Source of the DNA: Delphinus delphis
Taxonomy: Eukaryota > Chordata > Mammalia > Artiodactyla > Delphinidae
Reading direction: 5' to 3'
Assembly (NCBI RefSeq): GCF_949987515.2
Contig: NC_082694.2
Coordinates: 39,328,451-39,392,450 of the forward strand
Length of the DNA stretch: 64,000 bases
Each line of letters starts with the position of its first letter. Within the stretch, counting starts at the first letter, position 1. Below, in pieces: positions 9,739-21,429 of this stretch. The notes below the pieces were generated by a model that had not been told where the DNA came from, ran no database searches, and saw only the letters and a program-made list of their open reading frames with translations. A program made the position numbers and the translations under genes.

Positions 9739-9974
9739 GCTTAGAACTTGAGTGTAGTATTTGGCTATGTCTCCCTCTAGTGGCCATCCTTCAGAATTAA
9801 CAAAAATGAACTCTAAAATCTCAAACTGAAAGTTTAGCACTCGTGGCTTTCAGAATACCCTAAATTCCATTTTATGTCAATTCTGCATGAAATCCAGATA
9901 GTCATCTGTGCACTTATTGTTTGAATAACTATCGTTATTTTTCTAAATCAAGAAGATGTCATAGGCTAGTAGAT

Positions 9975-10440
9975 TTCTGTGCCAGGCACATAAGATCTAG
10001 GGATGGAGCATAAGACAAACTAGATCCCCTGCCTTCATGGGGCTTACATTCTAGTGTGGGTAAACAGACCATCAGTAACAAGTAAATAAAAAAGTTGCAG
10101 CCTCTGATTAGTGCTGTGCAGGAAGTCAACAGAGTGCTATGAATGGGACTAAGGAGGATGACTTACTTTGGATAGAGTGGTTAGGGAAGACCTCATCATT
10201 AAGATGAGAAGAGGGAGAAGCATGTTCTGGGCAGGTAAAAAAAAAATAAGCACGAAAGCCCAGAGGTGGAAAAGAGTTTGGCATTTCTAGCTGCTAACAG
10301 AAGATTGGCACAACTAGAACAAAATTGACAGGTGGCATAAGGCATGGGTTGTGGTTGGAGATGATGGTAGGGACCACATCATGCCAGCCCTTGTCGGCCT
10401 GGCATGGGAAACCTCAAAAGCCATGGAAAGTTTGCTAACG
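9975..10440 (+). repeat. ancient interspersed repeat, family not assigned
   Basis: Phrases such as 'gtgccaggcacataagatct', 'catggggcttacattctagt', 'gtgctatgaatggga' and 'agcatgttctgggcaggt' occur repeatedly in mammalian genomes as part of an old dispersed repeat. A shorter piece may recur near 43390-43510. I cannot name the family with certainty. No coding potential. Confidence 0.5.
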
Positions 10441-10541
10441 ACAACTTTCATCCTATCTTAACAGGCTGCACCTATTTAAAAATTAATTTTCTTGAAATTA
10501 TCTAGATCTATACTTAGCTTCTAAACCAATGGAAGAACTAT

Positions 10542-10660
10542 ATATTTTTTTGGCCACGCCACACAGCTTATGGGATTTTAGTTCCCTGACCAGGGATTGA
10601 ACCCGGGGCCCCAGCAGTGAGAGTGCTGAGTCCTAACCACTGGACTGCTGGGGAATTCCC
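10542..10660 (-). mobile_element. short tRNA-derived SINE, second subfamily, antisense
   Basis: Reversed 'ggaattccc...tccagtggttaggactc' head, B-box complement 'ggattgaacccggggcc' near 10596 and a 'ttttttggccacgcc' tail. This is the short 'gaattccctggcggtccagt' subfamily, distinct from the long CHR form. A 12-bp duplication tggaagaactat lies at 10530-10541 and 10661-10672. Confidence 0.9.
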
Positions 10661-10672
10661 TGGAAGAACTAT

Positions 10673-12379
10673 TTTAAAATGTGAATTTGCTTTCATGTTG
10701 ACTGATTTGTGCATGAGAGCAAATCTATGGCTCATGAGACCATAGATTTCCTTGGCACTAAACCTTCTTTCTGTGTGGGCATTTGGTAGTGAATTGAAAC
10801 AGAATGTTGAATTGGAAACAGCAGGTTCTGTGTTGAAAAATATTTCCACTTACATTGGCCACTGTACTATTGAAGGAAGTGAACAGCACGTTCAAGGCAC
10901 TTACCTCCTCCTGAGCAGGAATTGGAGACAGCTTTCTCTTTTCATGAAGATGACTTCTGTATTTGAATTACCTCATTCAAAAAGAAGACTTACTGGAATT
11001 AGCCAAGCCCCAAACTGATTGTTCTTCTTCTGCAATGTGAAAAACTTAATGTCATTTATACTTTGTCAAGGAATTTCAGGAGAGCGTTAAAAATCTAAAA
11101 CTCAATGTAGAATAGTCAGCCTTTTTTGATCTAACTATTTCTTGCTTTAGAGGTGCTGTGAGAAATGAGAATGGTAAATGCTAGATAAAGGCAACACTGT
11201 TAAGTGTATAAAAAGGAAAACATTCAGCGTGACGCCCTGGTTGGCTGATGGTAAGCACACAGCTAGCGGACACCCTGCGCTGTGCTATGTGTAGACAGCT
11301 GCGTGGTTGTGCTGAGAAGCTTGCCTTACCTACCTGTGTATCAGCACCCTGAGCTAGAGAGGTGACAGTCTCACAAGAGGATGAGGGGCAAGCTCACTGC
11401 ATCAGATAATGCAAGAGACGTGAATATGTTAGTTTTCCCATCAAAAGTACAACGTTAGATTGGTTCAAAACAGGCAGCTGCAAGAATGGTACTTGGCCAG
11501 AAGGAGGAAGGGAAGACGGAGAGAAGAGACATATGACTGTATCATCAAAGGTGATGTGACACAAACAAAAGAATATCAGGGTTATCTATCTCCACCACCA
11601 CCCAAAATACCACCCAGAATTTAGGGAGTGGGAGCAATGGGGATATTCAGATTCCAACCAGGATTAAATTTTTTCTTCTTGTTGTAAATTAAATCACATT
11701 CTAAATACTATTACTCTAAGCATAGTTTGGAAGATTTGAATCATGTATATGACACCTTTGAAAGTGAATATTGCCACATGCTTTTAATGCCCAAGTTTGT
11801 ACTTTTACATATAATCAAGATGGTGCTAAGCGATGACATTTAACTGTTTTGTTTATATTTATAGGATTATTTTATTGTTTTCCATAAAGCACATGATTAA
11901 CTTAAATTTGCATTTTGTTACTTACTCCAACTAAAACCATGCAGTCTGTTGCTCAGTCAGCTCTTGGCCACATTTATTCCTGGGATACAAGATGGCTCAA
12001 CTGACGTACCGGAAGTAAAGCTTCTGTATGTCAGAGACAGTACACTTACTCAATAAGACCAAGACCCGGTCAGCAACACAGAAGTTGTGTACATCATATT
12101 GTCTACACCCCAAACTTAAGTAATAAGTGCATGGTTACAGCACCAAAAGCCACGAGATTTAGTCAACATGCTGAGTTAGCATCAGCTATGCTTATGTGAT
12201 AGGTCAAGTTGCAAATAAATGCTGCTTAAGGAGCAGACAGAGTTTTGGGGGGAGAAAATCAGGTCCCAAAGCTGTTTTTTTCTGCCTAGAATGTTCTACA
12301 CCTGCCACTTCATGTGGTTTCTAGTTTCTCAACTTAAATGTCACTTTTTCAAAAGGATAAATAAGGACTAATATCCATA
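10673..12379. other. unassigned, apparently single-copy sequence
   Basis: About 1.7 kb with no repeat family I recognise. The + frame at 10752-11018 (88 residues) begins inside the region but has no known motif, and it does not sit between plausible splice sites. I leave it uncalled. Confidence 0.45.
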
Positions 12380-13216
12380 AAAGAATCAAAAGAAGCAGAA
12401 ATAAAAACAGTTCTTGAAAGCTGGGACAACTCTAGATCAGAAAATATTAGAGAACTAGTAAATTGAAAAAGTGTGCTGAGGAATTCACCCAGCATCCAAT
12501 ATAAAGAAAAATATGAACAATCAGTTAAAGATGTGAAGGAAATATTTTGGAGGTTTCAGGCATATCTAATAGGAGTTCTAAAAGAAAAGAATGGAGGGAA
12601 TTATGGAGAAGCAATATTTGATGAGATAATAATAATTTAAAATTTTCTAGAATTGAAGGAAGATGTATATTCTCAAACAAAAGTGCATTCCAAATACCTA
12701 GCAGTATATATAGAAATAAATTCACACAGAAGGCACATTGTGGTGACACTGCATCACAGATAAAGAGAAAATTTTTAAAGCAGCCAGAGAAAAAAGACTT
12801 ATTATCCACAAAGGAACGGTAATTAAATGGACAGTTGTTTTCTAATCAATAATGATAGATGTCAGAAGACAAAGGAGCAAAATTATGAAAGTGTTGAGGA
12901 AGAATAACCATCAACGTAGAATTTTATACCCAGTTAAACTATTCCTCAAAAAAAAAGGAGAATAAAATTTGCCATAGATTCTCATTGAAGAGACTATTAA
13001 GGATATTTTCCATCCAGAAGAAAACCAAACCCAGAGGAAAAGCATGGCATTCAAAAACAACCAACCAACCAAAAAGCAGTGAGAACAGGAACAGATAAAA
13101 TATATCTGGAAGTGTGTTTATGTGACCAAAAAATCCCCCACAAAACAAGTTTGTGCATGTTTTTATAAAAAAGATAAAAACTCTCCTTAATAATAAGACT
13201 ATCTGTGTGTGTGTGT

Positions 13217-13267
<51 letters not shown>

Positions 13268-13865
13268 CGCATGCGCTTAATGGGTAGTTACGTATCTGAG
13301 GGCCTTTAAAACAGTTTATCCCTCACCCAGCTTTAGCAGCAACCAATACTTTGCCAATTTTGTTTCATATATTGCTAAAGTCCTTAACAGCATACAAATA
13401 TGGAATAATTTTAGTGTATTAAAAATTTATAGTTAAGTATATATGCTAAATATTTAAAACAGCCTAAACAAATAGATAGATATATAATCTATAGATTCTA
13501 AAATTGTAGTGAGTCTCTGAAAATTTATCAATCCACTGAACACAAGAAAGGAGGGGGCAAAAACTGATAAAGAGGATTGCAAGCAATGAATAAAAAATAA
13601 GATGGTAAAAATAAGTCTATCACTGAAAACAACAAATATAAATAAATTCACATATAGAAAGACAAGAAGCTATCAGATTTGATTATGCTTCTTACAAGGT
13701 ACACCTATACAAGAATGATATGGAAAGGTTTAAATGAAAGGAAAGTAATAAACTTAAGAAAAGCATAACCAAAAAGGAAAGGGTAAACAAAGTAAATTTA
13801 TTACAATTAAGAACTTGTTCTCATCTTGTCAGCACAAAGAGAACAAAAAGAGAAGCCATGGTAAA
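12380..13865 (+). mobile_element. very old L1/HAL1-like fragment, sense strand
   Basis: A-rich sense strand typical of L1. 'aaagcagccagagaaaaaag', 'gatgtcagaagacaaaggag' and 'gaattttatacccagttaaa' are landmarks of L1M/HAL1 coding regions. 'gaatgatatggaaaggttta' further on recalls the endonuclease segment. Every frame is closed by stops. A (TG)n tract splits it at 13204-13258. Assignment to L1M or HAL1 is by recall and not resolved. Confidence 0.6.
13204..13270. repeat. (TG)n/(CG)n microsatellite
   Basis: About 27 TG units interrupted once by 'tatg', then a short (GC)n run ending 'gcgcgcgcgcatgcgc'. Alternating purine-pyrimidine of this kind can adopt Z-DNA. That is inferred from composition only. 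Confidence 0.95.
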
Positions 13866-13871
13866 GGGGAT

Positions 13872-14093
13872 TAAGAGGTGCAGATTTCCAGTTATAAAAT
13901 AATTACGCCACAGGGATGTAATATACAGAATAAGGAATGTGGTCAATATTATTGTAATAACTTTGTATGGGGACAGATTGTTACTAGACTTAACCATGGT
14001 CATCATTTCGTAATATATGCAAATGTCAAGTCACTATGTAGCACACCTGAAACTACCATAATATTAAAGGTCAACTATATTTCAATTTTTAAA
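13872..14093 (+). mobile_element. L1 3' UTR fragment, sense strand
   Basis: Landmarks of an L1 3' UTR: 'ccagttataaaataattacg', 'cacagggatgtaatatacag', 'tattgtaataactttgtatg', 'gcacacctgaaactaccata', closing with 'caactatatttcaatttttaa'. It lies 5' to another L1 ORF2 piece (14096 on), so it is a separate, nested or adjacent insertion. Confidence 0.8.
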
Positions 14094-14095
14094 AA

Positions 14096-14948
14096 AAGAG
14101 TGAGAAGCCACAAACTGGGAGAAACTACTTGCCACATGTATCCAGACTATATAAAGAGAACCTAAGAATTAATAGGAAAGAGACAACCCAATGTAAAGAG
14201 GGGCAAAAGCCATGTACAGGTGTTTTAGAGAAGAGGAACCAAAAAAGAATGAAGAGACATATGAAAGGGTGTTCAACTTCATTAGTTACCAGGGAAATGC
14301 AAAATAAAAAGCACAGAGATTCTTCTTCACACTTACCATATTGGGAAAAATTTAAAAGTCTGATTATTTCAAGTGGAGCAACAAGGACACGTATATTCTG
14401 ATGATAGAATAAACATTGGTACAACCTCTATGGTAAACAATTTGGCATAACTGAGAAAAGATTTCTCATATGAAAAATGGGATTAATTATGTTATCCACC
14501 TCATAGAGTTGTTTTGAGAATCAAATGACCTAGCATCTTTTGAGGAAGGTATTATTCTCATTTTTTCCTATAAGGAAACTGAGACATCCAAATGTTTAAT
14601 TAATCTGCCTGTGGACTGGGAGAAGCTATCTGCAATGCATATAAATGACAAAGCATAAATATTCAGAATGTGGAAATATATCTTATTGATAAGAAAAAGC
14701 ATATTCACATAAGAAACTTAAATAGCCAATAAACACATGAAAAGATACTCAACCTTTTTAATAGTCAGGGAAAGACAAAACGAACAAAAAAATACAGTGC
14801 CAATGAAAAATCAAAATGATGTTGAAGTACTATATCAAACCAACTGCTGTGGGATTATAAACTGATTCAACTGCTTTAGAAGCAGTTTGTCAATATCTGG
14901 TGAAGCTGAAAATGTGCACAGCTTGGGACTCAGTAATTCCTCTCTTAG
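14096..14948 (+). mobile_element. old L1 ORF2 C-terminal fragments, sense strand
   Basis: Two similar blocks (14096-14460 and 14610-14948) carry the C-terminal ORF2 landmarks: 'actgggagaaactacttgcc', 'catatgaaagggtgttcaac', 'gggaaatgcaaaataaaa' and, in block two, 'cacatgaaaagatactcaac'. Between them is a short MIR-like piece. Block two stops at 'ctctctta' where the mariner is inserted at a TA, and a few bases of L1 ('tatgccccagagcaatgg') resume after it. All frames are broken. Confidence 0.75.
14465..14605 (+). repeat. MIR-like fragment between two L1 blocks
   Basis: 'aaaaatgggattaattatgt' and 'cacctcatagagttgttttg' match the 3' half of MIR. The next bases ('tataaggaaactgagacatc') resemble a MIR in the other orientation. 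It is short and diverged. Confidence 0.5.
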
Positions 14949-14950
14949 TA

Positions 14951-16230
14951 TTGGGTTGGCCAAAAGTTTCATTCGGTTTTTTCCATAAGATGGCTCTAGT
15001 AGCACTTAGCTGTCTTTAACTTCATTTGAAACAATTTTGTTAGATTGTATGTGACAGCTGTCATATCAGCGTGCATTTAAAAAAAGACATCAAAATTGGT
15101 GAATTTTTGTATAGCCATTTAAATATTGAAGACGGAAGAAAAAAGCAACGCTTTTGGCATATTATGCTTTATTATTTCAAGAAAGGTAAAAACGCAACTA
15201 AAACACACAAAAAAAGATTTGTGCAGTGCATGGAGAAGGTGCTGTGACTGATTGAATGTGTCAAAAGTGGTTTGCCAAATTTTGTGCTGGAGATTTCTCG
15301 CTGGGTGATGCTCCATGGTCAGGTAGACCAGTTGAAGTTGACTGTGATCAAATTGAGACATTAATTGAGAACAATCAACATTATACCACGTGGGAGACAG
15401 CAGACATACTCAAAATATCCAAATCAAGCACTGAAAGTCATTTGCCCCAGCTTGGTTATGTTAATCGCTTTGATATTTGGGTTCCACATAAGTGAAGAAA
15501 ACCTTCTTGACAGTATTTCCACATGTGATTCTCTACTTAAACGTAATGAAAATGTTCCGTTTTTAAAACAAATTGTGACGGGCAATGAAAAGTGGATACT
15601 GTACAATAATGTGGAACGGAAGAGATCGTGGGGCATGTGAAATGAACCACCACCAACCACACCAAAGGCCGGTCTTCATCCAAAGAAGGTGATGTTGTGT
15701 ATATGGCGGGATTGGAAGGGAGTCCTCTATTGTGAGCTCCTTCCAGAAAACCAAACAATTAATTCCAACAAGTACTACTCCCAATTAGACCAACTGAAAG
15801 CACCATTCTACGAAAAGCGTCCAGAATTAATCAACAGAAAACACATAATCATCTATCAGGATAACGCAAGACCACATGTTTCTTTGATGGCCAGGCAAAA
15901 ACTGTTAGAGCTTGGCTGGGAAGTTCTGATTCATCCATGGTATTCACCAGACATGGCACCTTCGTTCAGATTTCCATTTATTTCAATCTTTACAAAATTC
16001 TCTTAATGGAAAAAGTTTCAATTCCCTGGCAGACTGTAAAAGGCACCTGGAACAGTTCTTTGCTCAGAAAGATAAAAAGTTTTGGGAAGATGGAATTATA
16101 AAGCTGCCTGAAAAATGGCAGAAGGTAGTGGAACAAAACAGTGAATATGTTCAATAAAATTCTTGGTGAAAATGAAAAATGTGTCTTTTATTTTTACTTA
16201 GAAACCGAAGGCACATTTTGATCAACCCAA
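14951..16230 (+). pseudogene. mariner DNA transposon, nearly full length, transposase gene dead
   Basis: A 1280-bp Tc1/mariner element bounded by TTGGGTTGG...CCAA-type terminal inverted repeats and TA duplications (14949-14950 and 16231-16232). It lies within an L1. The transposase would have a helix-turn-helix DNA-binding half and a DD34D catalytic half, and would cut and paste the element. Visible parts are the N-terminal segment (15256-15495, with GRPVEVD and the helix ending VPHK), a middle frame (15365-15640) and a C-terminal frame (15689-16006). The first catalytic aspartate, expected in TGDEKW, reads TGNEKW (codon at 15584). The second survives in YQDNARPH (15860-15862). A small insertion before the third (GAT at 15969) shifts the frame. 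A stop ends the frame at 15493-15495. It is clearly inactive. This family is shared by ruminants and whales, as I recall. Confidence 0.93.
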
Positions 16231-16232
16231 TA

Positions 16233-16949
16233 TATGCCCCAGAGCAATGGTCTTCAAACTGGGGTATGCATATCCTTGTGGTTATATGAAGATTTTGCCA
16301 GGGTACTGGGGTACTGATAGTTAAGAGAACCTTCAACTCCCATGTATACTACCCCACCCCCACCCCACACACACACTGCCTGGAAACTCTCTGGCAACTT
16401 TCCCACCCTCTCTTTCATAATTGCCCTTCTTCCACTATTCAAAAGGATAAAAAGGCATACTCCTTCCTTACATTTCAATGGCCAGGATCAGTGTCATCCA
16501 CCTAAACTGCTTTGGTTGCTCAAAGATGCTTTTCTTTTCTATTAAATACAGAGTTGCCTAATAATGTATATGGAATTATTTTGAATTTTATACAAAATTT
16601 AAAAATTATTTTCCAAAAGCCAAGCACTAGAGTACAATACATGTACATATTTACTGAAAGAAAATCATGTCATTTACACTATTTCTTGCTTTCAAAACTC
16701 ATATTTTAACTACATCTTTTAATGCAATAACTGCATTATTATAAACTAAGCATGAGAAACAGCATATAGATTTACTCATGTTTTAAATAATTTATTATAA
16801 AATAGACTAATTTTATTAGATATACAAAATTTTGATCTTGATGACTTTCATTAATTTATTGTGAAGATATGTTCAATAATTAATTTTTTATAAGAAGTAA
16901 TTTATTTTCTGATATTCCTTGAAATATGTATTAATACATTTATTTTATT
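16233..16949. other. mostly unassigned AT-rich sequence
   Basis: A few L1 bases continue after the mariner. 'ggtcttcaaactggggtatg' (from 16249) resembles the end of an old hAT-type repeat, but I found no matching second end. The rest is AT-rich with a short CA-rich stretch near 16350-16376. No coding signal. Confidence 0.4.
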
Positions 16950-17203
16950 ACCTTTAAAAATTTTTTATTGGAGAATAGTTGATTTACAATGTTGTGTTGG
17001 TTTCAGGTATACAGCAAAGTGGATCAGATATACATACACATACATGCACTCTTTTTTTTTTAGATTATTTTCCCATATAGGCCATTACAGAGTATTGAGC
17101 AGAGTTCCCTGTGCTATACAGCAGGTTCTTATCAGTTATCTATTTTATATATACTAGTGTGTATATGTCAATCCCAATCTCCCAATTTATCCCTCCCCTC
17201 CAG
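16950..17203 (-). mobile_element. 5'-truncated L1 3' end, antisense
   Basis: Artiodactyl L1 3' UTR landmarks: 'gaatagttgatttacaatgt', 'acagcaaagtggatcagata', 'gtgctatacagcaggttctt', 'caatcccaatctccca'. Imperfect duplication around 'tacattta[t/c]ttta' near 16936 and 17204. Only about 250 bases were inserted. Confidence 0.88.
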
Positions 17204-17297
17204 TACATTTACTTTAAATAAAACACTTAAATTCCTTTTAGCTCCTTCTCCTGACTCTTGTGCTGCTGTTGTCATGTATTTGAATTCTCTATATTTT

Positions 17298-17965
17298 TAA
17301 TTTTTAAAACTTTAAAAAAAATTTTTAAAATAAATTTATTTATTTAATTTATTTATTTTTGGCTGCGTTGGGTCTTTGTTGCGGTGCGCGGGCTTCTCAT
17401 GGCAGTGGCTTCTCTGGTTGCGGAGCACGGGCTCTAGGGCACGTGGGCTTCAGTAGTTGTGGCTCGTGGGCTCTAGAGTGCAGGCTCAATAGTAGTGGCA
17501 CATGGGCTTAGTTGCGTCACAGCATGTGGGATCTTCCCTGACCGGGGTTTGAACCCGTGTCCCCTGCATTGGCAGGCGGATTCTTATTTTTTTTTTTTAA
17601 CATCTTTATTGGAGTATAATTGCTTTACAATGGTGTGTTAATTTCTGCTTTATAACATAGTGAATCAGCTATACATTTACATATGTCCCCATATCTCTTC
17701 CCTCTTGCGTCTCCCTCCCACCCTCCCTATCCCACCCCTCTAGGTGGTCACATAGCACCAAGCTGATCTCCCTGTGCTATGTGGCTGCTTCCCACTAGCT
17801 ATCTATTTTACGTTTGGTAGTGTATATAAGTCCATGCCACTCTCTCACTTCGTTCCAGCCTACCCTTCCTCCTTCCCATGTCCTCAAGTCCATTCTCTAC
17901 ATCTGCGTCTTTATTCCTGTCCTGGCAGGCAGATTCTTAACCACTGTGCCACCAGGGAAGCCCTC
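17298..17965 (-). mobile_element. tRNA-derived SINE, long form, antisense, split by an L1
   Basis: The SINE body runs 17298-17586 and its reversed head resumes at 17940-17963 ('accactgtgccaccagggaa'). A 12-bp duplication tctctatatttt lies at 17286-17297 and 17966-17977. An L1 lies inside it. Confidence 0.92.
17587..17923 (-). mobile_element. young 5'-truncated L1 3' end inside a SINE, antisense
   Basis: A poly-T run, then 'aacatctttattggagtata', and the same 3' UTR subfamily as the full-length L1 at 23.1 kb ('tctcttccctcttgcgtctc', 'gctatgtggctgcttcccac'). A 16-bp duplication taken from the SINE (ggcaggc[g/a]gattctta) lies at 17571-17586 and 17924-17939, so the L1 is younger than the SINE. 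Confidence 0.93.
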
Positions 17966-18490
17966 TCTCTATATTTTGAACCACATAAGATATTGCTTGA
18001 TGCAGATAATATTCATATGTACTTACTCTTTCTAGTGCAGTTCATTCTTTCCTGCATCTTTGTACACCCATCAGGAATTATTTTCCTTTTTTAAAGGCAG
18101 GTGTGCTGGTGACAAATCTCTCCCTTCCTGGTTTTCTGGAAAATGGCTTTATTTTGCTTTCACTTTTCAAGAATATTTTCCTGGATATGGATTTCTAGGT
18201 TGGCAGGTAATTGTTTTTCAGCACTTATAGAGGTATCTTTCTATTGTCATCTGGTTTCTAACATTTCTGTTGAGAAGTCAACTGTCCGTATTGCAGCTTT
18301 GAAGGTAATGTTTCTTTTCCCTCTGGCGGCTTTGAGTTAGAAATGATTCTTTTTCACAATATTATCTGATGTGTCTAAGTGTATGCTTTAATATTTGCTG
18401 AGTTATATTTATTCTATTCGGACTTTATAATAGTTCTTAAACCTGTAAACTGATGCTTCCATTAGTTTTGAAAAATTCAGGGAGGTGGGC

Positions 18491-18734
18491 ACTCAGGTAT
18501 TCAGTATGTTATTTTATGTGCTTTACTGTTTGTTATGAAGGTTTCAAAAATATTTTAAGAGCAAAAAGACAGGTCCTGCCTGAGGTGCTCACCTAGGACC
18601 CTACTGTCGCTTATTTGCTTAGAGGTTGCTCTTTGCTCTTGAGTTCCTGGCTTGTCATTTTGATTCCTTAGTTTACTTCTTTAAGAATAAGATTTTCAAG
18701 TGTTCTGCTCATGAACGTGTATAATCATGTCACC
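18491..18734. other. unassigned sequence
   Basis: About 240 bases between an old L1 and a probable LTR. It may belong to the LTR: the stretch from 'tgaggtgctcacctaggacc' could be its true 5' part. Confidence 0.35.
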
Positions 18735-19253
18735 CAAGATGGCTGTTCTCTTGCTCTCTGTACATCCCCTGCTTGACCAGTCCCCTGCCTCACCTACAGC
18801 CTACTCGCCTGACTGACCTTCCCTCTTAATCATAGAGCCTAGTCAGTAACTGCCTACATGCTTGCCCCTTGCCCCAGCTAGTGATTATTCTAATCCTTAG
18901 GCCAGAATGGCTCCACCTACTAGTTTATCAAAGGGAAACAACTGCCCCATGAAAGTCTAACCTGAGGGGCTATGAGGGGCATGCCCCTCAGCTGGTTTCC
19001 CTGGTAACTGATGAGCCAACCTGACATCAATTTTCTCTGTAATCGATAACCTCCCCCCCCCATACCGCTTACCCAGGGAAGACTGCTGCTGTGTCCTGCC
19101 TGCTGTCTGCTGTACACAGTGGGGTGTCACCCCAGGACCTGGCTTTGAACGTGTAAGCTCCCCCATCCAATAAACCACTGATGTCCCTGTCACCGTCTCA
19201 GGCTCTTTCTTCAGTCTTGAGGCTGGGCAATTACAAGGCTTGTAGGCCTGCAG
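18735..19253 (+). mobile_element. probable solitary retroviral LTR
   Basis: It has an LTR-like layout. It starts near TGTCACCCAAGATGG, has pyrimidine-rich and GC-balanced U3-like sequence and a polyadenylation signal AATAAA at 19169-19174. A U5-like stretch ('ctcaggctctttcttcagtc', 'ttgaggctgggcaattacaa') follows and ends near 'aggcctgca'. I see no gag, pol or env sequence on either side and no certain target duplication, so boundaries are approximate. A different repeat class is possible. Confidence 0.5.
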
Positions 19254-19302
19254 GGTGCCGCCCAAAAGAACAAATCTGAGAATTACCGTCTGAAGTTCAG
19301 AA

Positions 19303-19592
19303 GCTTTCCTAGTGGTTAAGAATCCGCCTGCCAATGCAGGGGACAAGGGTTCGAGCCCTGGTCCGGGAAGATCCCATATGCTGCGAAGCAACTAAGCCTG
19401 TGCGCCACAGCTGCTGAAGCCCGTGTGCCACAACTACTGAAGCCTGCACGCCTGGAGCCTGTGCTCCGCAACAAGAGAAGCCACTGCAGTGAGAAGCCCT
19501 TGGCAACTAGAGAAAGCCCGTGCACATCCACGGAAGACCCAATGCAGCCAATAAATAAATAAATAAAATAAATCTATTAAAAAAAATAAATA
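19303..19592 (+). mobile_element. tRNA-derived SINE, long form
   Basis: Head 'gctttcctagtggttaagaa' (the usual 'ggcgca' of the A box is deleted), B box 'gggttcgagcc' near 19348, CHR-type body and an 'aataaataaataaaat' tail. A 10-bp duplication aagttcagaa lies at 19293-19302 and 19593-19602. The damaged A box means it is unlikely to be transcribed by Pol III. Confidence 0.93.
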
Positions 19593-19602
19593 AAGTTCAG
19601 AA

Positions 19603-21429
19603 ACTTGAAATACATCTTAAAAGCTAACATGAATGTAGAAGTAGCATGAAGAGGGACACTTGAAAGAAAGCAAGCCTTGCCAAGGATGATAAGGTCTACA
19701 CGTAGGGAGAAGGGGAGAAGGCACTGTTACAAGGATTGAGTCTATAGAAGCAGCTAGAGGAGCAGGGAACTGTCACAATAATCAGACTCAAGGAAATTGC
19801 AGAAGTCTGAGAAATTCTCTGCTGACCTTAAGGCCTATTGAGATGCCCAAGAATCAGACAACATATGTCTAGGATCCTTCCCAAAAAAAGAAGAAAAGAA
19901 GTTATCCAGGATTATGACAGCTAACAGACGATGCCTCTAGTTAGTCACAGTCAGAAGAATTCACTAATTCTCTGTGAGGAATATGTGGTCAAACAAGAAT
20001 GCCTTCATGTATACAGACCACAATCAGCTAGGGTTAAGTAAACCAGAGCGTGGCATATGGAGTCAAATGTTCTTATTTTGATTTCTACTTTGTCCTATCT
20101 ATGTGGCCTTGGCAAATCACATGCCCTCTGGGCTCAGTTTTTGAGAAGGATGTTAGAAAGAGCAAGAGACAAAGGACACATGAGAACCGATATAGCAGCT
20201 TTGCTCTCTTTTGCCTAGGGCTGATTCTAGAGTGAGAAACCATAGAAGTTCCCCTTTCCCCATACTTTAAGTCCCTTGTGACATGCAAAACTTTATAAAT
20301 ATAGAAAGCAAATCTGAACCTATTTAAAGAGATAGAAAGGAAGGGTAAATATTTCTGTGTCCCCACATGCAAATATGAGAAAGATAATTTAAGGAATTTT
20401 TAAACATTTCAAATGCTTATTTTTAAAAGTACAAACTGGAAGTTGTTAACCCTGCTTTTTTCTTGGCTTACAGAGGGAACATACGTTGGAATAATAGAGA
20501 ACAATGTCTTATAAATATCTGATTTAATGTAATTATACATCTTTAGAACAATCTTGAATTGTATTGGCATGAAAGACAAAGCATAGATACTGGAAACAAA
20601 TTTCTCTCCTAAACTACCTCTGGATTGTCATTAATAGCAAAATACTAAATATATATACATCCTAAGTGTTCTGTGCAGATCAAATTTATCTAACACAAGT
20701 TTGAGTCAGTATCACAAATCTGTTACTTTTGGAGATGGCTGGATTCTACCATGTTTCTTTTTCCCTTTTCTAAGTTTTTTCATTCTTAGAAAAGGATTAA
20801 CACTTTACATGGAAAGTAATTGATATGTTTTTTAAAATTACAGGATGTTCTTAGGTGTGGCTAGCATGGTATTAATTGTCCATTTTATAAGTCCATTTTA
20901 TGGCTTTTAGGTATTTTATTTTTCCTAGTTGAGGGTTATTTGATTTAGTAGGAATTTTTCAATATCTCAGATTTCATTCTCTGAAGTACCATCTTTTCCT
21001 GGAGGAACTCTGACCTGTTCCATGGGAACGGGACTATTTCCCATGGGAATGGGAAAGCTCCTTTCAAAAGTGTGTAGCCAGTCCCCATGGCTGGTGTTTG
21101 TGGTGGCGTTACATTTGCTAAAGATACTCAGGGCACACTATTAATGAATCTGGGTGAAGTTGATATTAATCATGTCTTCTGGTAAGTCTAGGGGATGTTT
21201 AATATAACAAGTCATCAGAGATAAGTGCATGTGAGTGGAAGGCACGCATTAATACTTAGCTATCATACATACCTATTTGTTTTGCCTGTGAAATCAAAAT
21301 TCCCTTTTTACTGTGGTTAAGGAGAGTTCTCATCCTAACAGTGCACTAACTCTTGTTAGAAGAGTCAAGAATTGTGAAGGGTTTATGATTTTAACTTACT
21401 TTCAAGCTAGCAGGTTAGTCCTCCAGTTT
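19603..21429. other. repeat-poor, unassigned sequence
   Basis: About 1.8 kb with no recognised repeats. The 61-residue + frame at 20050-20235 and its minus-strand partner show no motif. It could hold regulatory sequence, but I have no positive evidence. Confidence 0.4.

Larger units (their letters stand above)
17215..18490 (-). mobile_element. old L1 5' region (ORF1 side), antisense, split by SINE plus L1
   Basis: The left piece (17215-17285, 'tgctgctgttgtcatgtatt') and right piece (17978-18490) belong to one old L1. Right-piece landmarks are 'aatggctttattttgctttc', 'ggatttctaggttggcagg', 'tctgttgagaagtcaactgt', 'tgatgtgtctaagtgt' and 'tgagttatatttattctatt'. These match the region just upstream of ORF2 in old L1s and parallel 27.4-27.7 kb here. 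Heavily mutated. Confidence 0.7.

Noticed and set aside
16249..16340. Possible end of another hAT element ('ggtcttcaaactggggtatg')
   Set aside because: No matching second end or 8-bp duplication found, so it was not called as a separate element.
20999..21060. Repeated 'ccatgggaa' words with a kappaB-like gggactatttccc between them
   Set aside because: Single motif with no supporting context. Chance occurrence is likely.
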